A stretch of DNA of 64,000 nucleotides from Pseudomonadales bacterium (GTDB taxonomy: Bacteria > Pseudomonadota > Gammaproteobacteria > Pseudomonadales > Azotimanducaceae), in NCBI GenBank assembly GCA_012103505.1, contig WLWP01000001.1, forward strand, positions 3,720,001 to 3,784,000, read 5' to 3'. Position 1 is the stretch's first letter, and each line of letters starts with the position of its first letter. Under the pieces are notes generated by a model. It searched no databases. It worked only from the letters and a program-made list of their open reading frames with translations, and was not told the origin of the DNA. Positions 7,380-15,462 of the stretch are shown piece after piece. Position numbers and translations under genes: made by a program.

Positions 7380-8408
7380 TCAGCGACTGCTCGCGGTGTG
7401 CACGTGGTCGACCAAAAACTTCACATTGTCTACCGGCGTTTCAGGAATGATGCCATGCCCTAAATTGAAGATGTGGCCGTTTCGCCCCTCGACGTCTTTG
7501 AGGATCTGATCAGTCTGCGTGCGTATAGCCGCTTGATCTGCACACAACACAATCGGATCGAGGTTACCTTGGACTGCTGTTAGATCAAGCGCATCCCAGG
7601 TAGCACGCAGTGGTGTGCGCCAATCAAACGCAATCACATCAATACCGAGATCCGCCACCTGCGGTAGGAGATGCACATTACCCGTGCCGAAATAGATGAT
7701 CGGCACATCGCTCTCCGCCTTTATCGCCACGATCAAATCCTTGAGATGATGACGGACATAGGTCGAAAAGTCGTAGGGTGAAAGGCTACCAATCCACGTA
7801 TCAAATATCTGTACGGCATCCACGCCACTGGCAATTTGCAATTTTAGATAGCTCGCAACCTGGGTGACTAGCTTGGCTAACAGTTGGTGCCATAGCGCTG
7901 GCGCTTCATACATCATCTTCTTCACATGCACGTAGTTACGCGATCCTTGACCCTCAATCGCATAGGAGGCCAAGGTGAAGGGCGCTCCCGCAAAACCGAT
8001 CAGAGCAATGTCTGCTGGGAGGCCGGAGACGATGTTCTGTACTGTCTGGCTAATGTAGGGTGTAGCTTCTTCAGCTGGTGCGACACGCAGCGCTTCGACA
8101 TCACTGGCGTTGCGAACGGGGTTGGCAAAAACAGGTCCCTGACCGGGTAGGTAGTCTAACGCCAAGCCCATAGGTTCCATTATCGGTAACAAGTCAGCGA
8201 ACATGATCGCCGCATCGACACCAAGAATGCGCTGGGCATCTAACGTCGCCTGGGCAGCTAATTCCGGATTCTTGAAAAAATCTAAGCTGGGGGTATCACC
8301 TTTTACCTGGTGGTACTCCGGCATATAGCGCCCTGCCTGCCGATTCAGCCAGATCGGCGTGTGTGGTGTGCTCTTGCCGTGACATGCGTCTATAAATACC
8401 TTGGCCAT
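7380..8408 (-). CDS. hemE: Uroporphyrinogen decarboxylase
   Basis: A 342-residue cytoplasmic enzyme that removes the four acetate carboxyls of uroporphyrinogen III to give coproporphyrinogen III in haem synthesis. The N-terminal substrate loop RQAGRYMPEY is clear, and the catalytic aspartate lies in IMFADLLPI. Also present are the YAIEGQG region with its conserved tyrosine and the C-terminal NLGHGIIPETP motif. Unusually, the residue before RQAGR is Asn (IWLNRQAGR) where most HemE proteins have Met, and the FADLLPIMEPMG stretch is more like non-proteobacterial HemE. Start ATG 8406-8408. Confidence 0.93.
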   Translation of the reverse strand: MAKVFIDACHGKSTPHTPIWLNRQAGRYMPEYHQVKGDTPSLDFFKNPELAAQATLDAQRILGVDAAIMFADLLPIMEPMGLALDYLPGQGPVFANPVRNASDVEALRVAPAEEATPYISQTVQNIVSGLPADIALIGFAGAPFTLASYAIEGQGSRNYVHVKKMMYEAPALWHQLLAKLVTQVASYLKLQIASGVDAVQIFDTWIGSLSPYDFSTYVRHHLKDLIVAIKAESDVPIIYFGTGNVHLLPQVADLGIDVIAFDWRTPLRATWDALDLTAVQGNLDPIVLCADQAAIRTQTDQILKDVEGRNGHIFNLGHGIIPETPVDNVKFLVDHVHTASSR

Positions 8409-8441
8409 AATTCCCGTCTGCTCGAAAACCGCCGCACAGTA

Positions 8442-9638
8442 TCAGCCCTGAGCTTTCAGAAGCAAGCATCTCGCCGGGGCATAAGCTTCGCGCAAAGGGA
8501 TACCCTTAAGAGAAACCGGGATAGGTCCCTCCAACAAGACGCTCCCATCGAGTAGATCCTTAGTCACCGGATCAATCAGAATCGGCACATCTGCGCACAC
8601 ATCTCCCGCCGCGTTCTGCAGCCGGTAGGCGAGATTTACCGGCGAACCGATGACCGTGTAATCCACCCTTGCACCACGACCCCATTCTCCCGTCGAGCAA
8701 TACCCCGAAGCGACACCGACGCTCAATGAAAACTCCACCATTGCCCCGCGAGTGCGGGCCATGCGGTTAAACTCCGGTATCCACGCAAACACAGACAGCA
8801 CAGCCCCAAGGCATCGCCCTGCCACCTGCGCTCGATCTGTTTGATCTGTCGATAGGAATGTACAGAGCACACCATCACCGAGAAATTTTTCAACTGAGCC
8901 ATCAGCGTCGCCTGCCCGCTCACAGACTTGGGATAAAAACTCGTTCAACACATCACGAACAACCTCAGGTGCAAGTCGCTCGACTGCGGCCGTGAACCCA
9001 CCGAGGTCTATGAACGCCACCGTCAGCCATTGACGCTGGTGCGCTGAACCTGTTTTCGCATCAAAGGCCAACGGCAGAAATCTCAGCGTGTCCTTGTGCC
9101 GTTCGCGTAGAAGTTCTTTACCTACTATTTGTTGCTCCGCTCGCTGGTTAACCAGGATCGCCAACCCGATGGTCCAGGAAATGATGACAAGCATTTCTAC
9201 ATCCCAAACCTGGCGCATCGCCAGTGACAAGATTAGGACCAGAGTCGCGAGCGCAGCCGCCCAACTGCGGATACCCAAGAGTGAGGTGTTACACAAAAGC
9301 GCGAGCCATGCGAAGACCGTGATTTCGCTCATCCCTAGCCCTACAGCCTGCATGAGCAATGGGGTCAGTATTGCCTCTACAGCGTAGGCTCTTTGTATTC
9401 CGACATTTTCTTGAGCGGCCAATTGGTGAAAGACAATGGGTAACACGATAAAAAGAGGCACCCACCCAGAAACATCCAGCATTTGAAGATATGCGTTGTA
9501 GAACGTGAGCAACGTCAACGTGGCATAAACTAGGTATCGAAAGACGCGCACCTGGACAAGAAATCCCGCGGGGAGGACAAGAGTTTCGATAGCAGAGTTC
9601 ACAAGCGAACCATGCGCCGATTGAGCGACACCCAACAC
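8442..9638 (-). CDS. Membrane-bound class III adenylate/guanylate cyclase
   Basis: A 398-residue protein. Six hydrophobic segments between about residues 34 and 164 form a membrane anchor, followed by a short linker and a class III nucleotide cyclase domain (about 200-345). The catalytic set looks intact: metal-binding Asp211 (FIDLGGFT) and Asp255 (KFLGDGV), with Asn335 and Arg339 in VNLAYRL. The Lys in KFLGDG together with the DYTVIG strand fits ATP rather than GTP, so cAMP is the likely product (inference). Start is GTG; no strong ribosome site is seen. It lies 32 bases after fabV on the same strand. Confidence 0.85.
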   Translation of the reverse strand: MLGVAQSAHGSLVNSAIETLVLPAGFLVQVRVFRYLVYATLTLLTFYNAYLQMLDVSGWVPLFIVLPIVFHQLAAQENVGIQRAYAVEAILTPLLMQAVGLGMSEITVFAWLALLCNTSLLGIRSWAAALATLVLILSLAMRQVWDVEMLVIISWTIGLAILVNQRAEQQIVGKELLRERHKDTLRFLPLAFDAKTGSAHQRQWLTVAFIDLGGFTAAVERLAPEVVRDVLNEFLSQVCERAGDADGSVEKFLGDGVLCTFLSTDQTDRAQVAGRCLGAVLSVFAWIPEFNRMARTRGAMVEFSLSVGVASGYCSTGEWGRGARVDYTVIGSPVNLAYRLQNAAGDVCADVPILIDPVTKDLLDGSVLLEGPIPVSLKGIPLREAYAPARCLLLKAQG

Positions 9639-9670
9639 GGGTTGTCGCTTAGATTGAAGTAGGTGTTTGG

Positions 9671-10864
9671 CTAGACTGCGCGTCCGAGGGTTGGGTCAAC
9701 ATCCGCTTCGTAGTCGACGCCCGGGAAGCCGAAGCCAAAGATCTTAAGAAAATCTTCCCGAAAACCGGTCAGGTCGCCAAGTTCATCTAGATTCGCTGTA
9801 TTAACCAGCGGCCAACGCTTTAACACTTCTCTTTGTACTTCTTCCGTTAGTTCGATGTTGTCCATCCTTATACGGCCATCATCATCCAAGCGAGGTTCCG
9901 CACCAGTGGACAATTGTGTCGCGAACATGCGGTGTATATGGGCAATGATGTCTTCGTGACAGCCTTGTTCCTTCATCACTTTGAATAGCAAGGCAACATA
10001 CAACGGCACAACCGGAATCGCAGAGCTCGCTTGACTGACAATCGCCTTAAGTACCGCAACCCTGGCCGAGCCGCCGATACCAGCCATACGCTCTGAATTG
10101 GCCCGACAAGCGCGATCCAAGTCAATTTTCGCCTGACCGAGTGTGCCTTCCCAATAGATCGGCCAGGTAAGTTCTGTGCCAATGTAGGTAAACGCGATCG
10201 AACGACAGCCTTCGGCGAGCACATCAGCTTGAACCAACGCTTCTATCCAAAATTCCCAGTCTTCACCGCCCATGACCGCGACCGTATTGGCTGTTTCTTC
10301 CTCGGTAGCGGGATCAAGATTGACCTCGATTACCTCACCGCGATCCACATGGACCGACTTTATGTTGAGGGCTTCACCTAGCGGCTTGATCGTTGAACGA
10401 TGCAATTCGCCCGTTCGTGGGTGCGGGCGAACTGGCGAGGCAAGACTGTAAACAACCAAATCTATTTTGCCGAGATCAGCTTTTATAGTGTCGATGACTT
10501 GTTCACGCATCTCATCCGAAAAAGCATCCCCATCCAAACTTTTGGCGTAGAGGCCTTTTTCTGCAGCGGCCGCCTCGAATGCAATGTTGTTGTACCAACC
10601 AGCACTTGCTGTCCGTTTCTCTTCGGGCTGTTTCTCAAACGACACGCCGAGTGTGTTGGCGTTACAACCAAAGGCGGATACGACTCGACACGCTAAGCCA
10701 TAGCCACCGGAGCATCCAAGCACGAGCACATTCTTAAGCTCACCCGATGAGATTTCGCCTTGCCCTTGCACGTATTCGATTTGCGTTTGCACGTTAGCAG
10801 CGCAACCGTCCGGGTGCGCAGTTGTGCAAATAAAGCCTCGTATACGGGGTTTAACGATCATCAT
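9671..10864 (-). CDS. fabV: NADH-dependent trans-2-enoyl-ACP/CoA reductase
   Basis: A 397-residue FabV-type reductase, which carries out the last reduction of each fatty-acid elongation cycle in place of FabI. The N-terminal IKPRIRGF-like start (here VKPRIRGFICTTAHP), the Rossmann loop GCSGGYGLA (50-58) and the catalytic Y-x8-K pair (Tyr237, Lys246) are all present, and the length matches the family. FabV is known to be insensitive to triclosan. The start has two ATGs in a row and overlaps the NAD kinase-like gene by 14 bases, so the two are cotranslated. Confidence 0.95.
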   Translation of the reverse strand: MMIVKPRIRGFICTTAHPDGCAANVQTQIEYVQGQGEISSGELKNVLVLGCSGGYGLACRVVSAFGCNANTLGVSFEKQPEEKRTASAGWYNNIAFEAAAAEKGLYAKSLDGDAFSDEMREQVIDTIKADLGKIDLVVYSLASPVRPHPRTGELHRSTIKPLGEALNIKSVHVDRGEVIEVNLDPATEEETANTVAVMGGEDWEFWIEALVQADVLAEGCRSIAFTYIGTELTWPIYWEGTLGQAKIDLDRACRANSERMAGIGGSARVAVLKAIVSQASSAIPVVPLYVALLFKVMKEQGCHEDIIAHIHRMFATQLSTGAEPRLDDDGRIRMDNIELTEEVQREVLKRWPLVNTANLDELGDLTGFREDFLKIFGFGFPGVDYEADVDPTLGRAV

Positions 10865-11882
10865 CGGTCCTGGTCAAATTGGCAGGCGCCATCATACCTT
10901 GTGCCACTGCCCAACGCATGGTGGCCTCAATATCTATCACGTGTGGACCATCTCGCCGCAGCGTCACGGTCGCGGTCTCACCTGCGGCGATCCAAATATC
11001 TCGATCGCCATCGAGCGCGAGCACGCCGGGACCACGAAAGGGAACTGCGACTTCAAAGTTTATGTCTGTCGCATCAGACACAACAACCTCACGGAATAAA
11101 CCGGGAGACAAAGGCGCGAGCAGCCCTGGACCATCACCACCAGCCGTAACCAACATGCCATGGTCATCGTCAGCGTAAACTGGGCGTATCAATCCGCCGA
11201 TCGGCGACATGCCAATCGAATTCGGTTCGGCACGTGATAAGAACACCTGCGCAATACGATCAGCATCAAATGGAAGCAAGTTGCCAACATTATCGTTTTC
11301 TAAGAGCACCGCATCGATTAAACCCACATCACGCCTTTCACCGGCTTTCACGTGTAGAACTTTTACGCGCGCTTTGAGTTCGGGAGCGGCGTCAAGTTTC
11401 CCGCAGGCATTAAGACCAGCGACGACCCCCGCAATGGTGGGTTCCGCCAAGACAGGAAAAACGTTGTTGGTGCCTGTTGATAGAGGAACCAGATCGATCT
11501 CCGGACAGGCACGCACGATGGCGCGATTCGTACCGTCCCCCCCAAGGGAAACAAGGGTCGAACAACCCGCAGCAACAAATGCTTGAACGGATTGCTCGGT
11601 ATCGCTCGCGTCGTTCGCGTCGTTCGCGTCGTTCGCAAGAGGGTGTTCGATAACATGTACGCGCGCTTTCAAACCCATGTGGTCGAGCGCCATAGACGAG
11701 ATTTGAAACGGTTCCTTTGTGATATAGATATCCGTCACACCCGCGGCTTCCGCACCCGCTGCTACTCGAGCAACGATGTCGCGCTTTGCCTCATGTGTCA
11801 TATTTGTTGCGCGGGCGGCTAGGCGCCGCACATCGCGCCCTGACATCGGGTTAACCGCTAGCCCTAACTTGCCATTGCTCAT
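10851..11882 (-). CDS. ATP-NAD kinase / AcoX-like family protein
   Basis: A 343-residue protein of the NAD kinase superfamily, AcoX-like branch. It starts KLGLAVNPMSGRDVRR and carries the kinase glycine loop LGGDGTNRA, followed by PLSTGTNNVFP, which binds NAD in NAD kinases. Phosphorylation of NAD(H) is plausible but not proven for this branch. Four 9-bp units at 11603-11638 encode an NDANDANDASD run in a surface loop. The leader on the minus strand (11883-11930) holds four GGA-containing, ribosome-site-like motifs. It overlaps fabV, whose product uses NADH. Confidence 0.85.
   Translation of the reverse strand: MSNGKLGLAVNPMSGRDVRRLAARATNMTHEAKRDIVARVAAGAEAAGVTDIYITKEPFQISSMALDHMGLKARVHVIEHPLANDANDANDASDTEQSVQAFVAAGCSTLVSLGGDGTNRAIVRACPEIDLVPLSTGTNNVFPVLAEPTIAGVVAGLNACGKLDAAPELKARVKVLHVKAGERRDVGLIDAVLLENDNVGNLLPFDADRIAQVFLSRAEPNSIGMSPIGGLIRPVYADDDHGMLVTAGGDGPGLLAPLSPGLFREVVVSDATDINFEVAVPFRGPGVLALDGDRDIWIAAGETATVTLRRDGPHVIDIEATMRWAVAQGMMAPANLTRTDDDR
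11603..11638 (+). repeat. Four 9-bp tandem units inside the NAD kinase-like gene
   Basis: Four head-to-tail units of CGTTCGCGT (the first and last with one or two changes) lie in frame on the minus-strand gene, encoding Asn-Asp-Ala repeats. Because the unit is a multiple of three, gain or loss of copies would keep the frame and only lengthen or shorten the loop. Confidence 0.85.
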
Positions 11883-11930
11883 TTAGTCCCTCATCCTCTT
11901 AATCCTTAACCATCCTTACCCCTGAAGAGC
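11883..11930 (-). promoter_or_regulatory. Iterated Shine-Dalgarno-like leader of the NAD kinase gene
   Basis: On the minus strand the 40 bases before the start codon contain AAGGAT, AAGGAT, GAGGAT and GGGAC at spacings of about ten bases. Only the motif nearest the ATG is well placed for translation initiation; the others look like duplications of it. The same pattern precedes several pil/chp genes in this window. Confidence 0.5.
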
Positions 11931-11950
11931 ACCATCTAGCCTAACTCACC

Positions 11951-12382
11951 ATGACACCCACAGCGCCTTGTGCCCACATCACCTTACCGAATCCCGAATT
12001 AGAAACGGTATTCGTCATAGATGCACACTTGCAAATGGCGGATGGCTTCGTCAGATGCTGTCACTGCAATGCGCACTATCTCGTGGAGATGATGGACCTA
12101 CAATCCGCGACTGTTTTGTATCGTGTTGCTCGAGTCGAGCCGGATGCTGTTGCTAAAACGGTCCGATCCTTGACCCGCGGCTCTTGCGATATCAATAGAG
12201 CTCGCAGCGAAGTGTTTAGTGTTTCGAATGCAGCCGTAACCCTGGACGGCTTTCTCATTCTTGAACAAGGTCAATTCTCTCGTTGGTACGATGCTTCGTC
12301 AAAAGATATCCCAACTGGGAATTGGCGGGACCTACCTTGCGATGGCGCTCTGGTTCAGGCAACAATCAACCAAGCCAACTAG
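11951..12382 (+). CDS. Hypothetical protein with a cysteine cluster
   Basis: A 143-residue soluble protein with no family I recognise. A CCHC cluster (residues 36-39) follows an NPELETVFVIDAHLQM segment, and single cysteines lie at 7, 79 and 130, so metal binding is possible. The C-terminal part (LDGFLILEQGQFSRWYD) looks beta-rich. There is no signal peptide or membrane helix. It diverges from the NAD kinase-like gene and converges with folA, sharing a CTAG at the two stop codons. The start ATG 11951 is the first in frame. Confidence 0.6.
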   Translation: MTPTAPCAHITLPNPELETVFVIDAHLQMADGFVRCCHCNAHYLVEMMDLQSATVLYRVARVEPDAVAKTVRSLTRGSCDINRARSEVFSVSNAAVTLDGFLILEQGQFSRWYDASSKDIPTGNWRDLPCDGALVQATINQAN

Positions 12383-12888
12383 GCTCTGATCAAGGTCTTA
12401 ATCACAAACGCTGCATTGTGACGATCGTCTTGCGGGTGCTCGACAGCGGACACCTCTCGCCACTGGTCTAAATCAAACTCAGGGAATACAACGTCGCCCG
12501 CCACCTCCATATCAATGTAGGTGACATAGAGCTTGGTTGCATGCGGCAGAGCTAACGCGTAGATGGCCGCACCACCGATCACCATGATTTCGTCAACTGT
12601 CTTCTTCTGCGCATTGACAGTCGCCGCATCAATGGCAGCCTGTAACTCATGGACGACAATGACATCTTCACTAGTCGCCGACCAAGATTTATCGCGCGTG
12701 AGTACAATGTTCAAACGCCCAGGTAATGGCGCCTTCATCGATTGGAAAGTCTTGCGCCCCATGATGACCGGCTTGCCCACGGTGGTATCCATGAAGTGGC
12801 GCATCTCGTCCGGCAGACGCCAAGGCAGGCCACCATCGGTGCCAATGACTCGGTTTTGGGTCATCGCCCAAATCAAAGAGAGATCCAT
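12379..12888 (-). CDS. folA: Dihydrofolate reductase
   Basis: A 169-residue enzyme that reduces dihydrofolate to tetrahydrofolate with NADPH. The N-terminal IWAMTQNRVIGTDGGLPW contains the Met20-loop region and the W of the substrate pocket, LPDEMRHF holds the proton-relay acid, VIMGRKTF binds NADPH, and IMVIGGAAIY is the conserved GG nucleotide loop. It follows thyA on the same strand after eight bases, the usual pairing, since ThyA makes the dihydrofolate that FolA recycles. Its stop codon overlaps that of the convergent gene at 11951-12382. Confidence 0.96.
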   Translation of the reverse strand: MDLSLIWAMTQNRVIGTDGGLPWRLPDEMRHFMDTTVGKPVIMGRKTFQSMKAPLPGRLNIVLTRDKSWSATSEDVIVVHELQAAIDAATVNAQKKTVDEIMVIGGAAIYALALPHATKLYVTYIDMEVAGDVVFPEFDLDQWREVSAVEHPQDDRHNAAFVIKTLIRA

Positions 12889-12896
12889 TAATTGTG

Positions 12897-13691
12897 CTAG
12901 ACGGCGATCGGCGCTTTGATGCCTGAGTGACTTTGATAACCCGTCAACGTGAAGTCGTCATAGGTGAAACCGAAGATGTCTTTTACCTCTGGATTAAGTT
13001 CCATTTTAGGCAAGGGCAACGGTAGTCGATCTAGCTGCTTATCCACCTGCTCGATGTGATTGGCATAGATGTGCGCATCGCCGAACGTGTGGACAAAGTC
13101 GCCCAGCTCAAGATCTGCAACTTGCGCGATCATCATGGTCAGCAAAGCATATGAGGCGATGTTGAAGGGCACCCCTAAAAAGATGTCCGCACTACGCTGG
13201 TAAAGCTGGCAAGACAATTTGCCCTCCGCGACGTAGAACTGGAACAGCGAGTGACAGGGCGGCAGTGCCATGTTGTCGACTTCAGCGACATTCCATGCGC
13301 TAACAATGTGTCGGCGGCTGTCCGGGTTGTGCTTGATGCCGTGTACTAAACGAGCTATCTGATCTATGGCCTCACCGTCTGGCGCAGGCCAGGAACGCCA
13401 TTGAGAACCATAGACTGGACCAAGCTCACCGTCCTCATCCGCCCACTCATCCCAAATGTGCACATCGTGATCGAGGAGGTATCTAATGTTCGTTGAACCG
13501 GACAAAAACCACAGTAGCTCGTGAATGATGCCCTTAAGGAACATTTTCTTAGTCGTAACGAGGGGGAATCCTTCGTTTAGGTCACAACGTAGTTGGTGGC
13601 CAAAGACACTATAGGTACCAGTACCGGTGCGATCATCTTTGTAGACTCCTTTCTCTCTAACATGTCGCATAAGGTTCAGATACTGTTTCAA
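12897..13691 (-). CDS. thyA: Thymidylate synthase
   Basis: A 264-residue ThyA, exactly the length of the E. coli enzyme. It methylates dUMP to dTMP using 5,10-methylene-tetrahydrofolate. Visible motifs are DRTGTGT near the N-terminus (phosphate loop), the nucleophile cysteine in [20 protein letters not shown] (substrate binding) and the C-terminal IKAPIAV, which closes over the active site. It is followed by folA and preceded after 49 bases by lgt on the same strand, the common lgt-thyA-folA order. Confidence 0.97.
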   Translation of the reverse strand: MKQYLNLMRHVREKGVYKDDRTGTGTYSVFGHQLRCDLNEGFPLVTTKKMFLKGIIHELLWFLSGSTNIRYLLDHDVHIWDEWADEDGELGPVYGSQWRSWPAPDGEAIDQIARLVHGIKHNPDSRRHIVSAWNVAEVDNMALPPCHSLFQFYVAEGKLSCQLYQRSADIFLGVPFNIASYALLTMMIAQVADLELGDFVHTFGDAHIYANHIEQVDKQLDRLPLPLPKMELNPEVKDIFGFTYDDFTLTGYQSHSGIKAPIAV

Positions 13692-13740
13692 GAGAAGGCA
13701 CCTCTTTTTTTGTACGTTAGCTTTTTAGTAAATCGGCTGG

Positions 13741-14577
13741 TTAGCCTGGTTTGTTTGCTTCTCGTTGTGTTCGAGACCAGACGATAAGCAGGATACCAGC
13801 GATCAACATCGGGAGCGACAAAATCTGGCCCATGGTTAACCAATCAAAAGCTATAAAGCCGATGCGCGAGTCTGGTGAACGGAAGTTTTCCGTCATCATT
13901 CGGAAAGCGCCATAACCCATGAGAAATGTCCCTGAGACAAATCCTGCTGGTCTAGGTTTAGCCGAAATGATCCAAACAAGGATGAACAACAACAGCCCTT
14001 CGGTCAGGGCCTGATACAACGGTGATGGATGGCGCGCGACTGTTTCCCATTCACCAACACAAGTCTGCGTGAGACCGTGCACCTTGTCGCATTTGTAGAA
14101 GAACCCGAGCGCGCTGTCAGTGACCCGCCCCGGGAGCTCCATGTTGATGAAGTTACCCATGCGACCAAGGCCAATACCGATCGGGCACAACGGTGTCAGA
14201 AAATCCGCGACATCAAGCCATTCGCGATTGAATTTGCGCGCAAACAGCAACACACCGACTGCGACGCCAAGCAAGCCACCATGAAAGGACATGCCACCTT
14301 CCCACATACGGAAAAGGTAGAGCGGATCGCTAAGAAAGACGTCTAGGTTGTAGAACAAGACATAGCCGACTCGTCCACCAAGGACCGCGCCCATCGCTCC
14401 AAAGAACACGAGATCACTGATTTCCTGCGCCTGCCAGTTACCTGGATGCGTCTTGGCTCGCCGATTGCCAAGAAACCAGACCGCGGCAAACCCTAAGAGG
14501 TACATCAGACCATACCAGCGTAACGCCAACCCACCACCGAGAGATAGAATGATCGGGTCTATAACAGGATATTGCAC
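13741..14577 (-). CDS. lgt: Phosphatidylglycerol-prolipoprotein diacylglyceryl transferase
   Basis: A 278-residue inner-membrane enzyme that attaches diacylglycerol to the lipobox cysteine of prolipoproteins. About seven membrane helices are visible, and the Lgt signature LGRMGNFINMELPGR sits in the middle. The N-terminal YPVIDPIILSLG and the H of the FHGGLLG segment (catalytic in E. coli Lgt) are conserved. Start is GTG 14575-14577. It heads an lgt-thyA-folA series. It would process lipoproteins such as the one at 6817-7017. Confidence 0.96.
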   Translation of the reverse strand: MQYPVIDPIILSLGGGLALRWYGLMYLLGFAAVWFLGNRRAKTHPGNWQAQEISDLVFFGAMGAVLGGRVGYVLFYNLDVFLSDPLYLFRMWEGGMSFHGGLLGVAVGVLLFARKFNREWLDVADFLTPLCPIGIGLGRMGNFINMELPGRVTDSALGFFYKCDKVHGLTQTCVGEWETVARHPSPLYQALTEGLLLFILVWIISAKPRPAGFVSGTFLMGYGAFRMMTENFRSPDSRIGFIAFDWLTMGQILSLPMLIAGILLIVWSRTQREANKPG

Positions 14578-14675
14578 GTTTGAGCGGCCTCGCAGAGATT
14601 AGCGCTAGGATACCGGAAGATTACCGCCAAACCAGCTGGTACACTCAGCATTTACGCTGCACCCTCAACAGTCCC

Positions 14676-15425
14676 ATGTGTTTAATCCTTTTCGGCTACC
14701 GTATCGACCCGAACCGGCCTCTCATTGTCGCAGCTAATCGCGATGAGTTTCATGGGCGAGCGGCTAAACCGGCTAATTTCTGGTCAGAAGATAAAAACGT
14801 CCTTGCGGGTAGAGATGAGGTCGCTGGCGGCACCTGGCTCGGCTGCACGCGTTCTGGGAGATTCGCTGCTCTGACTAACTTCAGTCATCCAGACGACCCC
14901 GAGGCACCTCGGTCTCGCGGCGCGCTCGTTCAGGATTTTCTCGTAGGCGAGTCTGAAGCAGAACACTACGCTCACCATCTGGTTGGCTCCGAATACGCTG
15001 GCTTCAATCTACTTTTGTTCGACGGCACGACTCTGGTTTGTACATCCAATAGAGGCACAACTGAAGTATTGAGTCCCGGCTACTACGGCCTATCTAACGC
15101 GGAGCTTGGTGCCGAATGGCCAAAATGTGTCCAGGGCGCGCAAAACCTAGAGCTGTGGGTCAAGCAAGGATTCGAACACGATAATTTGGTGGCGATGCTA
15201 AGAGATCAATCGATACCGGCCGATGATCAATTGCCACATCGAGGCCGCCCGATCGAAATGGAACGGCGTGTTGCTCCCTGTTTCATCATTGGCGATGAGT
15301 ACGGCACTCGCGCAAGCACAGTGCTCGAAATAAGCACTGACACGATCCATTTCTCTGAACAAAGTTACGTGGCGGGCGGGAAAGCCGTCGGACGCGTAAG
15401 TTATCAGCTAGATCTCGAACGATAA
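14676..15425 (+). CDS. NRDE/TANGO2 family protein
   Basis: A 249-residue protein of the TANGO2 (NRDE) family, named for the ANRDE motif seen here at about residues 19-23. The start MCLILF puts a cysteine directly after the initiator Met, as in the N-terminal-nucleophile relatives of this fold; I therefore chose ATG 14676 rather than the TTG at 14580. Also seen are AGGTWLGCTRSGRFAALTNF and a TANGO2-type C-terminus with STVLEI. The human homologue affects haem and lipid handling; bacterial function is not settled. It diverges from lgt. Confidence 0.85.
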   Translation: MCLILFGYRIDPNRPLIVAANRDEFHGRAAKPANFWSEDKNVLAGRDEVAGGTWLGCTRSGRFAALTNFSHPDDPEAPRSRGALVQDFLVGESEAEHYAHHLVGSEYAGFNLLLFDGTTLVCTSNRGTTEVLSPGYYGLSNAELGAEWPKCVQGAQNLELWVKQGFEHDNLVAMLRDQSIPADDQLPHRGRPIEMERRVAPCFIIGDEYGTRASTVLEISTDTIHFSEQSYVAGGKAVGRVSYQLDLER

Positions 15426-15462
15426 AAGACGATGCGACTGTCTGTCGGAGAAAACACGGCAG

